The notes: a model not told the origin generated them from the sequence alone. A stretch of DNA of 64,000 nt from Haberlea rhodopensis (GCA_907163345.1 CAJQUN010000043.1:744001-808000), one strand, 5' to 3'; shown: positions 1-10,841, numbered from the stretch's first letter. Numbers and translations are program-made.

Positions 1-665
1 AGAAATTACTAATAATAGTCACGATTCCGGCTTGTCGATTCCGGTCCCGTTCTTCGTTGTTCTTGACAAAACTTCAAAGAAAATTAATCTAAAATCTCCA
101 ATTATTCTAAAAGTTGGAAAAACTATCAAAAACTGCTGCTAATGAGGCTTCGTCTCGAGTTTTAGGGTATTGGAGTGATAAAAATGGGATACAATCTTTT
201 AAACATGGTAAAGACTCAATTTCCTAATTTCCGGACTCTTCGGCGATCGATCGCTAGTATATTTTTTTGAGCGAATTTCTTGAGGCGATCGATCGCCACT
301 TTATCGCGATCGATCGCTGGGCTCCAGTAGACTTTGGCGATCGATCGCCTGGCATTCGCGATCGATCGCTGACCCGTGAATTTTGTTGCAAAAGTTTCTG
401 TCCATAGGCGATCGATTTCCTCTTCCAGGCGATCGATTGCCACCTCCAAAATTACATTTTTGCCCTTTTCTTGATCAACTTTGAGTCCTTGTCATATCCA
501 TGTCTCTTCTTGGTCTTTACACTTCATTTTTAGCTCGTTTTCTTCGATTGTTCCTACAATTACACAAATATACGATTAAGTAGCATACGTATCAAATTAT
601 CTATCGAAACCTACCAAATCGTAGACAATTAAGCACTAAAGATGTGTCTATTTCTAGTCACATCA
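1..665 (-). mobile_element. Athila-1 3' LTR, cut by window edge
   Basis: This stretch matches 8374-9056 nearly base for base, so it is the second LTR of the element whose other LTR is complete at 7561-9056. On the minus strand the LTR begins TGATGTGACTAG at 665 and directly follows a polypurine tract, which makes it the 3' LTR. About 810 bases of it lie left of the window. Compared with the 5' LTR it lacks about 22 bases near 254, a loss that removes one palindrome unit. Confidence 0.9.
243..440. repeat. CGATCGATCG palindrome cluster (Athila-1 3' LTR)
   Basis: Seven copies of GCGATCGATCGC or a one- or two-base variant lie at about 243, 285, 306, 337, 358, 408 and 429. The last two are degenerate (GCGATCGATTTC, GCGATCGATTGC). 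Spacers are 9 to 38 bases and are not alike, so this is an interspersed cluster rather than a simple tandem repeat. The matching cluster in the 5' LTR has eight copies. Confidence 0.95.
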
Positions 666-682
666 AACTCCCCCATACTTAC
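666..682 (-). other. Polypurine tract of Athila-1
   Basis: On the minus strand this reads GTAAGTATGGGGGAGTT and abuts the TGATGTG start of the 3' LTR. Position and composition are those of the primer for plus-strand DNA synthesis. Athila-2 has a close equivalent at 54224-54240. Confidence 0.85.
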
Positions 683-1930
683 TCTTTACTCGACCTCGAG
701 TAAACAAATAAAACTACAATATTTTTGATTGGCTCATAGGTTCATAACAAAGCAACTTGTCCTCACTTTAATGCCTCAACAATTTTAACATGCATAATAA
801 TGAACGGCGGTGAAAAGTTAACAGTGGAACAAGTTCAATCCCTAAACATTTCGTACCCAACAAAGCAGTGAACGTGTGTGTGTGGACATAAACAAATGTT
901 GTGTACAAATTATAGATCCAAAATATGCAAAGCTATAATAGTTCAAGTCATACACTAACACAAGTATAAGCTCACTTGCACACCCTTCTCCACTATCTTA
1001 GCCACTTTGCAAACACAAATCAAGTAGGTCTTTATTAGCTTGTAGCTTGGCCTAGGTATTGGCTTATGAAAGAAAGGAAGGGTAAGGATATTCAAACAAG
1101 AGAGTATGATGAAATGCATACTAAAAGCTTCTCTTCTTGCATGAATTTTTCAACTTTGATCCTTTTCTCAAGGTTTTTTTCAACACTTTTCTTCTTTTGT
1201 GCCTTGGCTCCCCATGGAGTCATATTTTTATCTATTTTTTCAAGGCATCAATTTTTTTCTTCTTCCATGCATTCCATTCTTTTGACAATTAAGCTCACAA
1301 ATATACTTCAATGATTCCCAAGTGCATTTGAATGAAATACATCATACTCCCTTAAAAGGTATGGATTAAAATCACATTTAGTCTTAAAGGGTAGGATGAT
1401 AAGCTAGTCAAGAAATGTTCAATGGGGGTCTTTAGTATGCTTAGCATACTACCATTCTTTTACATTTAAGGCTCAAAATAGGTACTAGAGAATGATTTTG
1501 TTTACATGGTAGGCTTGAAAGGCACAAACGCATCAAAGATCGCCTATATCACTTTCATGTTTGCAAGTAGTCTAGACATACGCCTCAAAGAGCATGTAGT
1601 TAAGTTCTAGCATGTATTAGAGACTTCTTAATACTACCACAAAGTTCACACAATCTTCACTAAGTTATGCACACTTCACAAGTCATGACAATAATGTGCT
1701 CAAAATATTCAACTTACTAAGTTAAAGTACACTTTGCATTAGAGTTCAAAGTGTTCCAAGGTTAACAATTCACCTATGTTCAAAAGCATGCATGATATCA
1801 ATTAGGTTTCATCATGGGCTAGTGATTCTAAGCATGCGTTCATTACTAACTATGAGCTCAAAATTTTAAATTTTTCGATTTTTTTTTTTGTATTTTTGAA
1901 ATAAGAAAAACAATAACACACTACTAATCC

Positions 1931-1968
1931 CTCCCCCATACTTAAATCTTACATTGTCCCCAATGTAA
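1931..1968 (-). other. Conserved hairpin plus internal polypurine-like tract
   Basis: TTACATTG-TCCC-CAATGTAA at 1949-1968 is a perfect 8-bp stem with a 4-base loop. Just downstream on the minus strand is a purine run (TATGGGGGAG) resembling the element's polypurine tract. Athila-2 has the same arrangement at 55451-55487 with a stem of AAACATTG and CAATGTTT, so the two outer pairs changed together. A role in RNA structure or a second priming site is inference. Confidence 0.7.
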
Positions 1969-2043
1969 GGCAAAAGACAAGAGAAAAGAAAAGTCCAACT
2001 ATGAAAGCAATAAAAATAAAAGGGAGAAAAGAAACTAACTCCC

Positions 2044-2061
2044 CTTGGGTTGCCTCCCAAG
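2044..2061 (-). other. Conserved hairpin CTTGGG/CCCAAG after integrase
   Basis: CTTGGG-TTGCCT-CCCAAG is a perfect 6-bp stem with a 6-base loop. The identical 18 bases occur in Athila-2 at 55709-55726 in the same position relative to the other hairpin. Conservation between two otherwise diverged elements suggests a functional RNA or DNA site. It starts about 45 bases past the integrase stop. Confidence 0.7.
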
Positions 2062-2105
2062 CAGCGCCTCTGTTTAACGTCGGTGGCCCGACGCTATCCC
2101 CTTCC

Positions 2106-3407
2106 TCAGTTGAAAGTAGGTGGGTCTTCTAGTGCCACCTTGATGTCTACTCGTCCTCCGTCTGCATTGTGGACACCTTCATAATAGTGCTTCAATCGGT
2201 GACCATTCACTTTGAATGTCTTCGTGGTGTCCAAACTCTGAATCTCAACTGCACCATGGGAAAACACATTAGTAACTACATAAGGACCATGCCACCTGGA
2301 ACGAAGCTTACCTGGGAATAGACGAAGGCGGGAATGGTAAAGGAGAACTTTCTGACCAACTTCAAAATTCCTCCTAGAGATCATCTTGTCGTGAAAATCC
2401 TTTGTCTTCTCTTTGTAACATCTGGCACTGTCATATGCGTCATTTCGAATCTCCTCGAGCTCTTGCAATTGCAGCTTCCTATGCACTCCACTTTCATCAT
2501 AGTTCATGTTGAAGTTCTTCACTGCCCAGTACGCTTTGTGCTCCAACTCTACAGGAAGATGACACGGTTTTCCAAAAATCAGTCTATAAGGGGACATACC
2601 TATCGGGGTCTTGTATGCGGTCCTGTAGGCCCATAGTGCATCATCAAGTCTCAAGCTCCAATCTTTCCGTGTCGGGTTGACGGTTTTCTCCAATATGGCC
2701 TTGATTTCTCGGTTGGATACCTCGGCTAGGCCATTTGTTTGCGGATGATAGGCAGTGGAGACCTTGTGAGTTACGTGGTATTTCTTGAATATACTTTCCA
2801 CTGTCCGATTGCAGAAGTGTGTCCCTCGATCACTGATGATGGCTCGTGGGATTCCAAATCTAGAGAAAAGGTTATGCTTGATAAAATCTGCAACAACCTT
2901 GGAATCGTCAGTCCGGGTAGCTATAGCTTCCACCCATTTCGAGACATAATCAACAGCAAGCAGTATATAAATATGACCATAAGACATAGGAAAAGGTCCC
3001 ATAAAGTCGATGCCCCATACGTCAAAAATTTCAGAAATGAGAATGGGTTGTTGGGGCATCTCCTTTCTTTGGGAGAGATTACCGGTCAGTTGACATTGTG
3101 CACAATTCTTGCAGAAAAGATATGAGTCACGAAATAGGGTGGGCCAAAAGAACCCACATTCCAGTACCTTTCTCGACGTCCTCTTGGCTCCAAAATGTCC
3201 ACCACACGCATATGAGTGGCAGAATGTAAGAATGTCATTTACCTCTGTCTCGGGTATGCATCGTCGAATGATTTGGTCCGCACAGTTCTTCCATAAGTAA
3301 GGGTCATCCCATACGTAGTACTTGGCGTCACTTCTAATCTTGGCTCGTTGGGCCCTATAGAGTTCATGGGGTAGCACATTAGAAGCTAAAAAATTCACAA
3401 TGAGCAT
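2106..3407 (-). pseudogene. Athila-1 integrase (frameshifted off gag-pol)
   Basis: This 433-residue frame is the C-terminal part of an Athila Gag-Pol polyprotein and inserts element DNA into the host genome. The zinc-binding region has H64, H71, C99 and C102. The catalytic triad is D134 (WGIDFMGPF), D193 (ISDRGTHF) and E229, with the last two 36 residues apart as in DD35E enzymes. The C-terminal part contains GQKVLLYHSRLRLFPGKL and GPYVV, normal for gypsy integrases. It is out of frame with the upstream RNase H segment at about 3390, where one or two bases seem lost, so the present start codon is only an internal methionine. The integrase fold looks intact, but it could not be made as part of the polyprotein. 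Confidence 0.9.
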
Positions 3408-3570
3408 ACCATGGTAAATTGTCGGTTATGGCGAAGAGGTGCTCATCCGGGAACTCCTCCTTCAAACACAGCTCATCGTCCAAATGTGGTAGACGGCTTA
3501 AGTGGTCCGCTACTTTGTTCTCGCTGCCCTTCTTATCCTTGATTTGGATGTCGAATTCATTCAAGAGCAA
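3379..3570 (-). pseudogene. Athila-1 RNase H tail / linker fragment
   Basis: A short frame joins the reverse transcriptase/RNase H frame and the integrase frame. Residues such as FDIQIKDKKGSENKVADHLS are the standard end of a gypsy RNase H domain (the VADHLSR motif). It is shifted by one base from the large upstream frame at about 3580, where the sequence around KKEAK runs into stops, and it is shifted again from integrase near 3390. Both frameshifts are old damage in an otherwise continuous polyprotein. Confidence 0.85.
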
Positions 3571-3581
3571 AATCCATCTTA

Positions 3582-6500
3582 TTAGCCTTGTTTTGCCTCC
3601 TTCTTCGTCATCAGATAGCGAAGAGCTGCATGATCAGAATAAACAATCACCTTCGTACCAAGTAAATAAGATCTAAATTTTTCAAGGGCAAAAACGACTG
3701 CTAATAGCTCTTTCTCAGTAGTAGAGTAGTTGCGTTGGGCGTCATTCAAGGTTTTGGATGCGTAGTAGATGGCATGTGAAGCATTGCCCTCTTTTTGTCC
3801 CAAGACAGCACCAACCGCATAATCACTTGCATCGCACATGATTTCGAAGGGCTTGTTCCAGTCGGGTGGTTGGATAATAGGGGTAGAAGTCAATGACTTC
3901 TTCAGTGTATCAAAAGCGCTCTTTCCTGCGTCAGTCATCTCAAACGGGACATCCTTTTGTAGTAGCTTACACAAAGGTGTAGCTATCTTGGCAAAGTCTT
4001 TGATGTACCTCCTGTAAAAACCTGCATGACCAAGAAACGAGCGCACATCCCGAACACAAGTGGGATAAGGTAAAGATTGCATGACATCAATTTTCGCCTT
4101 ATCGACCTCTATACCATTGGCAGACACAACATGACCTAGTACTTTACCTTGTTCGACCATAAAATGACATTTCTCAGAATTTAAAACAAGGTTAGTATCG
4201 ATGCACTTCTTCAAAACCAGTGTAAGGCTAGATAAGCAATCCTTGAATGAGTTACCGTAAACAGTAAAATCATCCATGAATACTTCTAAGATATGTTCAA
4301 TAAACTCAGAAAAGATACTGACCATACACCATTGGAAAGTAGCTGGGGCATTACAGAGGCCAAAGGGCATGCAAAGGTATGCGAATGTGCCGAACGGACA
4401 TGTGAAGGTGGTCTTTTCTTGGTCCTCCGGAGCGATTGCAATCTGAAAATAGCCCGAGTAACCGTCAAGAAAACAGTAAAATGAATGGCATGCTAACCTC
4501 TCAAGCATCTGATCAATAAAAGGTAGAGGGAAGTGGTCCTTTCGAGTCACAGCGTTGAGCTTCCGGTAGTCAATGCACACGCGCCAGCCATTTTGAATGC
4601 GTGTGGGTATAAGTTCATCGTCTTTATTCTTGATCACAGTAATACCGGTCTTCTTAGGAACCACTTGTATCGGACTAACCCATTGGCTATCAGATATAGG
4701 ATATATCACGCCAACTGATAAGAGCTTCAGAATCTCCTCCTTCACCACATCCATCATGGGTGGGTTCAGCTTCCTTTGTGGTTGACGTGTGGGGCTTCCT
4801 CCTTCCTCCAGTAGAATCCGGTGCATGCATGTGGAGGGACTGATTCCCTTTATGTCTGCAATGGTCCAACCTATAGCAGTCTTGTGCTCCTTGAGCACAT
4901 GAATCAGGTCCTTCTCTTGATCATCCCCCAACTTGCTGGAGATGATCACTGGTAGTGTATTACCTTCACCAAGGAATACATACTTGAGATGAGTTGGCAG
5001 CGGCTTAAGCTCGATTTTGGGTGCCTGCAAAACAGATGGGGGAATCCCGGTATTAGAAACAGGTAGTGATATAAAAGAAACAGTACCTGACTGAGATAGC
5101 TCAGGTGTATCATCCAGTGCGTCAACGGTGTGCTTCACTTCGTCCATGAGGGGTGTTGCTTCGTCTCCCTTCTCCATGTCCGTGGTAAGAGTGCTTTCCA
5201 GTTCATCTTTCCCTGTATTCTCAAAAACTTCCTGGGACAGGTAATCAATAACATCAACAGAGTACACAGTATCATCATTATTGCAAGGATATTTCATGGC
5301 ATCATAGATGTTAAATGTAACAATCTCACCATCAAACTCCATAGTGAGGGTACCACTATGCACATCTATCTTAGTCTTAGATGTTTTGAGAAATGGTCTT
5401 CCTAACAATATAGGACTACTCTTATCACCATTTTCCATGTCAAGGATATAAAAATCAGCTGGGAAGACTAGTTCATTTACTTGCACCAACACATCTTCAA
5501 TTAAACCCCTAGGATATGCACCAGATCTATCCGCTAATTGAATTACCACTCCAGTAGGACTCAAGGGACCAAGTTGTAAAGAAGCATATATGGAATATGG
5601 CATAACATTAATTGATGCTCCTAGATCTAACATGGCTTTTTCAAGTCGAGTGGTACCAATGGTACACGGGATAGAGAACATACCTGGATCCTTACACTTG
5701 ATAGGGATTTTTCTTTGTATCACCGCTGAAACGTTTTCTCCCAGTTCAACCTTCTGGGGTCCCTTCAATCTATGACTCCTCTTGGCAGTGCATAATTCCT
5801 TCAAGAATTTCGCATAGCGCGGTACTTGTTGGATTGCATCCAGTAATGGTATGTTTATCTCACATCTTCGGAAGGTCTCATATAGGCCTTTGAGTCCAGC
5901 GTCTTTCCTGTTATCTTTCAAAGCTTCGGGAAAAGGGGGTGGTACTTTATACTCAGAAAAAGAAGGAGGCTTACCTTTTGGTGCCTCGTGTTCTATCCCG
6001 GTCTTTCCTCCAACTTCCTTTTCTTCCTCACCCTTTGATGGTTCTTTCTCTATCTTCTCTGGCACCTCCAATTCCTTCCCACTCCTAGTTGTGACTGCAT
6101 TGACATTTTCTCTCGGATTCACCACTGTTTGGGATGGTAGAGTGGTTGATCCGGTTGCTTCAACTCTATTAAGCGCAGTGGCTATTTGACCCACTTGGGT
6201 ATTCAAGGTTTGAATGCTCGATCTTGTTTCCTGTTGAAATTTAGTAACATTGTGAGCAAGATCTTGAATTATAACCTCTAACATGTCAGTAGTATAAGGA
6301 TAATTGGGTTGTTGTTGTGCCCTCTGAAAAGGTGGTCTGTATGGCGGAGGGTGTTGTTGTGGCGCTTGAGTAGGAACGTGATTTATCGATTGCGGTCCAT
6401 AACTCAAGTTAGGGTGGTCTCTCCATCCTGGATTGTATGTGTTGGAGTAAGGGTCATGTCTTCGTTGGGGTTGTCCCGGAAATCCCCATGCTGCATGCAC

Positions 6501-7463
6501 TTGCTCAGCTGATGTCTCTTGAAGTGATGGACATGCATCAGTGGTATGACTCATCTCCAAACATATACCACAAGGTTTCACCTTTCCCACATTGCCACCT
6601 GCCATACCACGCACAAGAAACGTTAAATCTATCAGTTGTTGTTCGAGGCTGGAAACATTTACCTCCCCTTGTTTCCTTTGTGCTGGTTCCTGTCGAAAGT
6701 TGCCAAACTGCTGTGAGTTGGCCGCCATGTTGGCTATCAAGCTCCGCGCATCATCCGGTGTTTTATCGACAAAGGCTCCCCCACTCGCAGCATCGACTAA
6801 GTTCCTGTCACTAGACAATAAACCTTCATAAAAGTATTGAATGAGTAAGTGTGCACTTATCTGGTGTTGTGGGCAGCTTGCACACAACTTTTTGAAGCGT
6901 TCCCAATACTCATGCAATGTTTCTCCACTGAATTGTCTAATGGAGTAGATCTCTTTGCGTATGTTAGCCGCTCTTGATGCTGGAAAGTACTTCTCCAAAA
7001 ACGTTCTTTGGAGGTCCGTCCATGTTGTGATGGAGCCTGGTGGTAGGTAGAAGAGCCAGTCTTTCGTCGCGTCCTTTAGAGAAAAAGGGAAAGCCCTTAA
7101 CTTGATCTGATCTTCGGTAATTCCCGTCGGTTTCATAGTGGTGCAAACCACATGAAAATCCATCAGATGCTTGTGGGGATCCTCTCCTGCGAGTCCATGA
7201 AAAGAAGGCAACAAATGTATGAGTCCCGATTTAAGTTCAAAACTTACATTAGTTGCGAAAGCAGGAAAATTTATGCAGAGAGGTTGTTGGTACAAATCTG
7301 GATTGGCCAGTTGGCGTAGACTTTGGTTTGCAGCCATATCGTTCCTTCCCTCCGCTTCTTGTCTCCGAGTATCTCTCCTTCTTTGATGCAGCGTCCTATC
7401 GATTTCTGGATCGTAATATGAATTATCCTTGTAATCAAACGATCCGCCTGTACTCATCAACAA
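3582..7463 (-). CDS. Athila-1 Gag-protease-reverse transcriptase-RNase H
   Basis: A 1293-residue open frame encodes the structural and most enzymatic parts of an Athila-lineage Ty3/gypsy element. In order: gag core (about residues 60-250), CCHC zinc knuckle near 297 (CGICLEMSHTTDAC), aspartic protease near 612 (LDLGAS), reverse transcriptase with VFMDDF near 1063 (variant of YxDD), and the start of RNase H near 1209 (CDASDYAVG). The frame is long and clean, so the element is fairly young, but a one-base shift at about 3580 cuts it from the RNase H tail and integrase. The first methionine at 7463 is about 75 bases from the primer site. Its product would assemble particles in the cytoplasm and copy the RNA. 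Confidence 0.93.
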   Translation of the reverse strand: MLMSTGGSFDYKDNSYYDPEIDRTLHQRRRDTRRQEAEGRNDMAANQSLRQLANPDLYQQPLCINFPAFATNVSFELKSGLIHLLPSFHGLAGEDPHKHLMDFHVVCTTMKPTGITEDQIKLRAFPFSLKDATKDWLFYLPPGSITTWTDLQRTFLEKYFPASRAANIRKEIYSIRQFSGETLHEYWERFKKLCASCPQHQISAHLLIQYFYEGLLSSDRNLVDAASGGAFVDKTPDDARSLIANMAANSQQFGNFRQEPAQRKQGEVNVSSLEQQLIDLTFLVRGMAGGNVGKVKPCGICLEMSHTTDACPSLQETSAEQVHAAWGFPGQPQRRHDPYSNTYNPGWRDHPNLSYGPQSINHVPTQAPQQHPPPYRPPFQRAQQQPNYPYTTDMLEVIIQDLAHNVTKFQQETRSSIQTLNTQVGQIATALNRVEATGSTTLPSQTVVNPRENVNAVTTRSGKELEVPEKIEKEPSKGEEEKEVGGKTGIEHEAPKGKPPSFSEYKVPPPFPEALKDNRKDAGLKGLYETFRRCEINIPLLDAIQQVPRYAKFLKELCTAKRSHRLKGPQKVELGENVSAVIQRKIPIKCKDPGMFSIPCTIGTTRLEKAMLDLGASINVMPYSIYASLQLGPLSPTGVVIQLADRSGAYPRGLIEDVLVQVNELVFPADFYILDMENGDKSSPILLGRPFLKTSKTKIDVHSGTLTMEFDGEIVTFNIYDAMKYPCNNDDTVYSVDVIDYLSQEVFENTGKDELESTLTTDMEKGDEATPLMDEVKHTVDALDDTPELSQSGTVSFISLPVSNTGIPPSVLQAPKIELKPLPTHLKYVFLGEGNTLPVIISSKLGDDQEKDLIHVLKEHKTAIGWTIADIKGISPSTCMHRILLEEGGSPTRQPQRKLNPPMMDVVKEEILKLLSVGVIYPISDSQWVSPIQVVPKKTGITVIKNKDDELIPTRIQNGWRVCIDYRKLNAVTRKDHFPLPFIDQMLERLACHSFYCFLDGYSGYFQIAIAPEDQEKTTFTCPFGTFAYLCMPFGLCNAPATFQWCMVSIFSEFIEHILEVFMDDFTVYGNSFKDCLSSLTLVLKKCIDTNLVLNSEKCHFMVEQGKVLGHVVSANGIEVDKAKIDVMQSLPYPTCVRDVRSFLGHAGFYRRYIKDFAKIATPLCKLLQKDVPFEMTDAGKSAFDTLKKSLTSTPIIQPPDWNKPFEIMCDASDYAVGAVLGQKEGNASHAIYYASKTLNDAQRNYSTTEKELLAVVFALEKFRSYLLGTKVIVYSDHAALRYLMTKKEAKQG

Positions 7464-7537
7464 ACCTCAGTAGTCGTGCGGGAAAGCAAATAACAAAAAC
7501 GAAATAGAAAAAAAATCGACACTAATAAATGTTGCCT

Positions 7538-7555
7538 TCCCCGACAATGGCGCCA
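7538..7555 (-). other. Athila-1 primer binding site (tRNA-Asp type)
   Basis: The plus strand here reads TCCCCGACAATGGCGCCA, differing at two of 18 positions from the usual 3' end of plant tRNA-Asp. Five bases separate it from the LTR start at 7561. tRNA-Asp priming is typical of Athila. Between it and the gag start are about 75 bases of leader with no other feature. Confidence 0.88.
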
Positions 7556-7560
7556 AAATT

Positions 7561-9056
7561 TGGTAGCGCTTATCGCGTACGCCCAAATTAACCCATCTTC
7601 AGTTAATAGCAAAAATATGTAGTATCGGAAGTAGGGATCGATCCCACAGGGAAGGTGAATTTATTTGGTGCCAATTATCAAACAAATAGTAACAATGGGA
7701 GTTTGGATTGGATTACTACTACTTAACGAATATCAAAACTAATAAACGAGTTTAACTAAAACGATTAACACTTTTGGGATTAAAGCGATTCTTGGTTTTC
7801 AGGTAACCGTACTTGTGGAAAATTATCTTTTAGTCATCAAATCAAAACATTCGAATTCTTTCGATTATCTATCGACTGGAAATTCAATTCCTACTCATCT
7901 TATTCGTAGTCAAAGAGAAAACATCATTCAATTCAACCCTCACCAAATCACTAATCACCACTACAGCCGTTAATGATTAAATCAATGATAGTTTTCCAAA
8001 CTAATGAGTTCGATAAATCTAATCAATGAAAACTACAGCCGTTAAAATTGATTACTCAACCGTTTCTCCTAAGAATTCAATAACACCTACATCCGGCTAA
8101 TTATTGATCTTAGTTGTTTCTTAACAAACTATCGATTATGTACTTGAATATTAGGTGATCGGTCTAATACACAAACACAACAATCATGGAATTCAAAAGT
8201 TGAGAAACAAATTGAAATCGAAATCTAATTCAACAATCAAACCGAATTCTCATAAAAGATTCAAATCCAAAAGTAGGTATCCCTTCAACCAAGAATCAAA
8301 GGGTTTTAGCCTAGCATAATTGAATCTAAAATTAACAACATATTCTTCGAAAAAATTAAAATAATTAAGGAGAAGAAATTACTAATAATAGTCACGATTC
8401 CGGCTTGTCGATTCCGGTCCCGCTCTTCGTTGTTCTTGACAAAACTTCAAATAAAATTAATCTAAATCTCCAATTATTCTAAAAGTTGGAAAAACTATCA
8501 AAAACTGCTGCTAATGAGGCTTCGTCTCGAGTTTTAGGGTATTGGAGTGATAAAAATGGGATACAATCTTTTACACATGGTAAAAGACTCAATTTCCTAA
8601 TTTCCTGACTCTTCGGCGATCGATCGCCTGATGTGTGGCGATCAATCGCTAGTATATTTTTTTAGCGAATTTCTTGAGGCGATCGATCGCCACTTTATCG
8701 CGATCGATCGCTGGGCTCCAGTAGACTTTGGCGATCGATCGCCTGGCATTCGCGATCGATCGCTGACCCGTGAATTTTGTTGCAAAGTTTCTGTCCATAG
8801 GCGATCGATTTCCTCTTCCAGGCGATCAATTGCCACCTCCAAAATTACATTTTTGCCCTTTTCTTGATCAACTTTGAGTCCTTGTCATATCCATGTCTCT
8901 TCTTGGTCTTTACACATTATTTTAGCTCGTTTTCTTCGATTGTACCTACAATTACACAAATATACGATTAGGTAGCATACGTATCAAATTATCTATCAAA
9001 ACCTACCAAACGTAGACAATTAAGCACTAAAGATGTGTCTATTTCTAGTCACATCA
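7561..9056 (-). mobile_element. Athila-1 5' LTR, complete
   Basis: This 1496-bp LTR is bounded by TG at 7561 and CA at 9056. It adjoins the tRNA-Asp site on the left, so it is the 5' LTR of a minus-strand element. Near 7640 the minus strand carries a CCCTGTGGGATCGA block, and related words (CCCTGTGG.TTCGA) occur near the same end of the other two Athila-type LTRs at 22970 and 57045. A TATA-like word sits near 8960. The right flank begins CCCGT; the matching target duplication is outside the window. Confidence 0.92.
8616..8833. repeat. CGATCGATCG palindrome cluster (Athila-1 5' LTR)
   Basis: Eight copies of GCGATCGATCGC or close variants, starting at 8616 and 8638 and ending at 8833. The second copy (GCGATCAATCGC) and its spacer are absent from the 3' LTR. 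The cluster lies roughly 220-440 bases into the LTR on the transcribed strand, downstream of the putative TATA region. Confidence 0.95.
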
Positions 9057-9309
9057 CCCGTCCGCCCAAAAGTACCTACAGGAACAACCCCAAGGCCATG
9101 AGCATGTATATAAATCATATTCACAATAATATGATAGCAATTCAAATGCATAAATCGTAAATGCGATACACTTCCTGTATTTAACACATTTAAAGCTCCC
9201 TTGGTTGTCCCTGTACCATAATCATAATCAATGGATTATAACACCAATAATGTATGTCATGACATGCATCGATTTCCATGTATACCGTGTTCAATTTCCG
9301 AGTCTTATT

Positions 9310-9520
9310 ATATCAGTGGCATAATACCCCTCGCGTCATCACGACAGCGGAAATACCCCTCGCTTAGACAATACCAGCGGCACTAATATCCCTCGCTATA
9401 AATATGACAGCGGTCGTGTTCTTCGCTTCATATTAGCGGCAAATATTCTCTCATCGCTACGGTATGACAGCGGCAAGTATTCACATCGCTACGCCACTGG
9501 CGGCAAGTATTCTTCATCAC
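9310..9520. repeat. CGCT...AGCG hairpin repeats in the LTR
   Basis: Degenerate units of about 30 bases each place CGCT (usually CTCGCT) 8-12 bases before AGCGG, so each can fold into a small stem-loop. Loops differ while the stem halves stay constant. The same style of unit fills part of the LARD interiors (10985-11440 and 45890-46812). LTR1 and LTR2 have different repeats in the comparable interval. Confidence 0.75.
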
Positions 9521-9900
9521 TGGAATATAAATCCCGACTCACAATCACATGCAACCTTGCATCCAATGTACACATGCAACCAAAATGCATGACCAAACCA
9601 TGTATGCAATCCATGATGCATAAACAAGACCACATATGCAACCACAATGCATAATCAATTCCATGTGTGCAACCATAGTGCATAACCAATTCAAAGCGTA
9701 ATAAATACGTTTTACCATCCGACGCCCGTACGTCTCACTACGTACCTTAGTTCCAAAAGTGGAGATATCGTGGACTTTATCTCCTAAGCTGTGTGGCCAC
9801 CTGGATGGTTCTACACATTCACACAAATCAATATTAGGAGCCAATAATAGTCCAATATAAAAAATCCCACAAAAATATCCAAAAACACCAAATTTTGTAT

Positions 9901-10112
9901 CTCGCGATCGATCGCCGCGAGGGGCCGATCGATCGCGAGATCGCACTGTCCCATTCTAAATTTTTCACCCTTCGGCGATCGATCGCCACACTTGGCGCGA
10001 TCGATCGCCAACCTCGCCGATCGATCGCCCAAGTGTGGTGATCGATCGCCAAAAGCTTCTGGAGCGCACTGACGGCTCGCGATCGATCGCCAAAAACGGG
10101 CGATCGATCGCC
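9901..10112. repeat. CGATCGATCG palindrome cluster with larger inverted repeats
   Basis: Eight copies of the palindrome, mostly flanked as GCGATCGATCGCC. Copies also pair with each other. CTCGCGATCGATCG at 9901-9914 is inverted at 9926-9939. The 22 bases at 9974-9995 are inverted at 10029-10050 with one mismatch, enclosing two more palindromes. The cluster lies about 720-930 bases into the LTR. Confidence 0.95.
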
Positions 10113-10841
10113 GAGTCCTGCACTTCGAAAAATCGCCTTTTTTGCTCCAAAATCCCTTCCCAATCCATACCAACTCCCCTACCTTCAAACCAACAACATC
10201 AAATACATAACCTTCAAAATACACCCTAAACATCCCAAAAATCCAACATTCAACTAAAATGATACCAACCCATAAAACCCATTTCAAAAATCATACAAAA
10301 CCACAACAAATCTAATCCAAACACAACAAAAACAACAAGGAGGTATCCATACCTCTTGGGGACTCCAAAACTCACACCAAATCCCACAAATCAAGTTTTT
10401 GGAAGGATTTCTCTTCACCTCTTTGCTCAAACTCGAAAATGGAAGGGAAGGAGGGTTTGGGTGGTTGGTTGGGAAAGTTTAAAAGTGATGGTGTAGTGGG
10501 GATTGGGGTATAAGTGGGTTGGGTTTAATCAAATTACACTCCCACAATTACCATGGTGAATAAACACCCCAACATGATATTTAAAAGGCATTTTACCATA
10601 ATGCACCAAAATGACAATTAAAACATGATTCACCCAAATAATCACAAACCATTATATTTAACCCAACATAACACCCAATTTCCAACCGAAATGCACCACC
10701 GGGTCACGCATACCATGTGACTAAGCATTTTTACCAAGATAATTAATTCCAACACATATATTAATTATCACCATAAAAATCACATAAACATAATTAATGC
10801 CCAAATTGCATATAATTATTTCGGGGATATCACACGGTACC

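Larger units (their letters stand above)
683..2105 (-). other. Athila-1 3' non-coding region
   Basis: About 1.4 kb lies between the end of integrase and the polypurine tract. Athila elements often carry an envelope-like frame here, but no convincing long frame, signal peptide or membrane segment was seen on the minus strand. The stretch is A/T-rich and shares blocks with the same region of Athila-2 (for example the CGCCTCAAAG words near 1580 and 55085). Two short hairpins, listed separately, are its most distinct parts. Confidence 0.75.
9057..10834 (-). mobile_element. Tekay-type LTR, truncated on the left by Athila-1
   Basis: The right end, TCGGGGATATCACA at 10834, matches LTR termini of other Tekay-type elements here (16018, 25250, 31477). 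Much of the body matches LTR1 and LTR2, for example the CCTACAGGAACAACCC words near 9075 and the CCGTACG...CGTACCTTA block near 9727. The left part is missing because Athila-1 starts at 9056. No polypurine tract follows the right end, so this was the outer end of its element, or a solo LTR. It sits inside LARD-1. Confidence 0.82.

Noticed and set aside
243..440. Bacterial contamination, since GCGATCGC is a known over-represented word (HIP1) in cyanobacteria
   Set aside because: The clusters are embedded in LTRs with plant primer sites and target duplications, and the unit here is GCGATCGATCGC.
216..449. Open frames rich in AIDR, DRSP or RSIA repeats (also at 8631-8867, 9545-10287, 13756-14232, 24002-24307, 30456-30839, 53700-53933, 58072-58353)
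   Set aside because: They are translations of the CGATCGATCG palindrome, open on both strands because the motif lacks stop codons. No conserved frame, start context or domain supports a protein.
683..2105. Envelope-like gene of Athila-1
   Set aside because: No long minus-strand frame or membrane segment is present; the frames are short and low in complexity.
9901..10112. Palindrome cluster as a CRISPR array
   Set aside because: Repeats are too short (10-14 bases), spacers are irregular, the host is a plant and the cluster lies in an LTR.
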